DNA of 64,000 nt from Marisa cornuarietis (taxonomy: Eukaryota > Mollusca > Gastropoda > Architaenioglossa > Ampullariidae): NCBI GenBank assembly GCA_004794655.1, contig SMMW01000606.1:1199501-1263500 (forward strand), read 5' to 3'. A program made the position numbers and the translations under genes. Below the pieces are notes generated by a model. That model ran no database searches and was not told the DNA's origin. It saw only the letters and a program-made list of their open reading frames with translations. This document shows, one piece after another, positions 62,059 to 64,000 of this stretch (positions are counted from its first letter, which is position 1; the number at the start of each line of letters is the position of its first letter).

Positions 62059-62661
62059 CAAATTAAAGGAAACAAACCTTACCACAGAAAGTATTGCACA
62101 TAACAAAGAAGACAGGCGGTTTCATCTGAACCAAAAATAATTGCATGTCCAGAAGACATAAACAATATACAAAAACACTGAAAGGTGAAGGAAGTGAGTA
62201 CGCCACCGATCGAAGCGATGAAAACAAAACCACACTATATCTGATCCGGTAATGTTTACAATAAAAAGTAAAAAAAAAAAAAAGAATACTGAATTAAACT
62301 TCTAATTAATTTCAGCTCATGAAAACAGAAAGTCTCTCTGAACGTTTTGAAACACGTAGCTAAATTAACATGACCTCTTTAAACAATGCTCGGGACACAA
62401 ACCGCATGTTCCACAATTTCTCTAAAAATGGATTTCAACGACAAAAGCTTCCGATAATATTCGTTCAGTTCTTGATTACTTACGCAAAGAATAAAAAAAC
62501 ACGTGAGCGTATATTTTGCAAGTTTATTAACAGATTTTGTGGATTTTCTCCCTTTGATTGCAGAATGACTCCCGTGTCCAGGTTACAACCATTGTGTGAG
62601 CTTGCGTCTGGCTGATGTCATTTGTAGTATTGTTACTAATTGCTTACCTGTGTCGCTGCAG
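62059..62661 (+). other. Intron 3' end upstream of the TRPC exon
   Basis: Ends in a good acceptor: a branch-point-like TACTAAT at 62634-62640 lies about 20 bases before a pyrimidine-rich stretch and CTGCAG, with AG at 62660-62661. The rest is AT-rich with nothing recognised. Confidence 0.6.
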
Positions 62662-63099
62662 GTCACAAGCGGGTAAACAAGCGCCATGGACAAGGTGTAC
62701 CGGGTGTACAAGGAGTCCTTGCTGAACCCCCAGCGGTTAATGGACGATTTAGGTGTGGATGAAAACCTCGATTCGCTGGGAATGGGTATTATACGCAAAG
62801 AACTAGACCTCACCAACGATGAGAAGCAGTACCTGCTGGCCGTGGAGCGGGGGGACGTGCCGTCCACTCGGCAGTTCCTGGGTATGGCGCAGCAAACCGG
62901 GATCAACATCAACTGCGTGGACCCTCTGGGCCGGACGGCGCTACTCATCGCCATCGAGAACGAGAACATCGAGATGATCGAGCTGTTGTTGTCGTACGGT
63001 GTGGAGGTGGGGGACGCTTTGCTGCACGCCATCAGTGAGGAGAACGTGGAAGCCGTGGAGCTACTTCTCAACCACGAGGTCAACAGCAAAGGCGAAGAG
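62662..63099 (+). CDS. TRPC-type cation channel, first coding exon (partial gene)
   Basis: TRPC channels are tetrameric plasma-membrane cation channels opened downstream of phospholipase C. The exon starts after the acceptor at 62661 with 24 bases of 5' UTR and an in-frame TAA at 62674, which fixes ATG 62686 (context GCCATGG) as the start. It supplies 138 codons. Residues 1-43 are a charged leader; about 44-138 are ankyrin repeats typical of the family: [56 protein letters not shown] and [17 protein letters not shown]. The block [19 protein letters not shown] is a near-exact TRPC signature, closest in memory to TRPC4/5 and fly TRP-gamma. The likely donor is GAG then GTCAGC after 63099 (phase 0); GAG then GTCAAC after 63078 is an alternative in the same phase. 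The exon is much richer in GC than its surroundings. The rest of the channel, including the membrane domain, lies beyond the window. Confidence 0.9.
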
Positions 63100-64000
63100 G
63101 TCAGCCCTTCTTTCACATTTCTCATTGCATCCATGAGGCTAGTGGCGTCCAGGATTCTATTTATGACTATGTTCTGGTTGAATGTATGCATGCATGAGTA
63201 TATGTAAGCGCACAAATTACTAAGTGGTTGTAGTTAGTGGGCAAATGATTGAGTAAGAAGGGTAAAATTCCCTCGCTAAGTGCAAATGAAGGAGAAAGAC
63301 GGGTATTTAAGTGTGCGTACCTCTGTGTTCTGTAGAGGACACGAGCAGCCGCCTGATGTAAAATGTGCGAATGACCAGAGATATGTGTGACTGCAGCAAA
63401 TGATCATAGATGAGTGTGACTGCAGCGAATGACCAGAGATATGTGTGACTGCAGCAAATGATCATAGATGAGTGTGACTGCAGCGAATGACCAGAGATGA
63501 GTGTGGCTGCAGCAAATGACTAGAGATGATTGCGGTTGCAGTGACAAAGAGACAAAGTGTATAGGACTAGCGTGTTGTCCTTGTGGCCGGCATTCAGAAC
63601 AACAAAGTCGTTTCCTGAGGGATACTTTTTTGTTGCAGTATTCTGATAGAACACCTAGTTTTTGATTAACATCAGACGGGAAATGAAATTCATTGATCAC
63701 TGACTCCCTCTCTCTCCCACATACACTCTGTCTCAGTCCCCCCCATCTCTCTCCCCCATAATCTCTCGCTCAGTGCGTGCAAGCGTTATTTCAATGCATC
63801 CATTTTCTTTCTCTCTTAAAAAAAGAATTGAATCTAGTTTAAGAGAAGTAATTTTATTTGTTTGCTCAATTTGCTTTTATATCCCCCAGAGGCCTAGGCA
63901 TTAGTGTGTGTCCATTATTTCTTTCAATGAGGTCCCTTAGGAGACACTAAGACATGAGGAGCGAATATCGGTCATCTATTAGACTTTGGGGACTGTGTCC
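63100..64000 (+). other. Start of the next TRPC intron
   Basis: Non-coding sequence after the donor, AT-rich, with the minisatellite listed separately and a CT-rich stretch at 63700-63775. The next exon is not reached. Confidence 0.7.
63371..63544 (+). repeat. 29-bp minisatellite, six units, with 58-bp higher order
   Basis: Six head-to-tail 29-base units begin ATGACCAGAGATATGTGTGA or ATGATCATAGATGAGTGTGA and end CTGCAGCAA or CTGCAGCGA. Units 1 and 3 are identical, and so are units 2 and 4, so a 58-base dimer was duplicated exactly. Units 5 and 6 are more diverged. Confidence 0.95.

Noticed and set aside
63371..63544. Regular 29-bp repeats resembling a CRISPR array
   Set aside because: Units are contiguous with no spacers, vary in sequence and lie in an animal intron.
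1..64000. LTR retrotransposon, endogenous virus, toxin or immune-system gene cluster
   Set aside because: I found no long terminal repeat pair, no protease, integrase or envelope motifs, no toxin-like cysteine scaffold with a signal peptide, and no multi-gene arrangement.

Overview
The window is animal nuclear DNA: AT-rich, intron-dominated, full of microsatellites and decayed transposable elements, with no operons, bacterial-type genes, rRNA or convincing tRNA. The only clearly functional gene part is one exon near the right edge (62662-63099, + strand). It carries the start codon and the first 138 codons of a TRPC-type cation channel, with N-terminal ankyrin repeats. Its best match in memory is the TRPC4/5 and fly TRP-gamma group. 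The mobile elements (molluscan-looking L1-like non-LTR elements, tRNA-derived SINEs, hAT and MULE-type DNA elements) suggest a lophotrochozoan, probably a gastropod mollusc. That assignment is inference from element style, not a species identification.

Layout. 1-12 kb: unrecognised DNA, a broken STRAD-like pseudokinase copy (minus strand, about 2.5-3.05 kb) next to a hAT transposon end, a coding-like remnant, a candidate MITE, the 3' end of an L1-like LINE (about 5.0-5.7 kb, minus) and the 3' end of a different LINE with a CAT-repeat tail (11.2-11.7 kb, plus). 12.6-13.35 kb: a CpG-rich island ending in a strong splice donor, a candidate promoter and 5' non-coding exon, possibly for the TRPC gene about 49 kb downstream. 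13-45 kb: mostly unannotatable sequence with a 650-bp MULE-like foldback element bearing a perfect 9-bp target duplication (20.0-20.7 kb), SINE copies, a dispersed repeat pair, short tandem duplications, several microsatellites and a promoter-like spot with a small ORF at 41.56-41.84 kb. 45-48 kb: a 3.06-kb non-autonomous hAT element with a perfect 8-bp target duplication and a second hAT-like terminus inside it. 49-58 kb: a short MITE, SINEs, a candidate minus-strand first coding exon (51.5-51.7 kb) and an internally deleted L1-like element (55.4-57.8 kb, minus) whose ORF1, endonuclease and linker can still be read. 58-64 kb: a hairpin repeat, a SINE, the TRPC exon and the start of its next intron, which holds a 29-bp minisatellite.

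No defence, biosynthetic or other multi-gene system is visible. The points most worth checking are the hAT and MULE-like elements with clean target duplications, the STRAD fragment beside a hAT end, the L1-like copy with a lost catalytic histidine, the far-upstream candidate TRPC 5' exon and the minus-strand candidate exon at 51.5-51.7 kb. All family assignments rest on motif recognition by eye; no database search was run.
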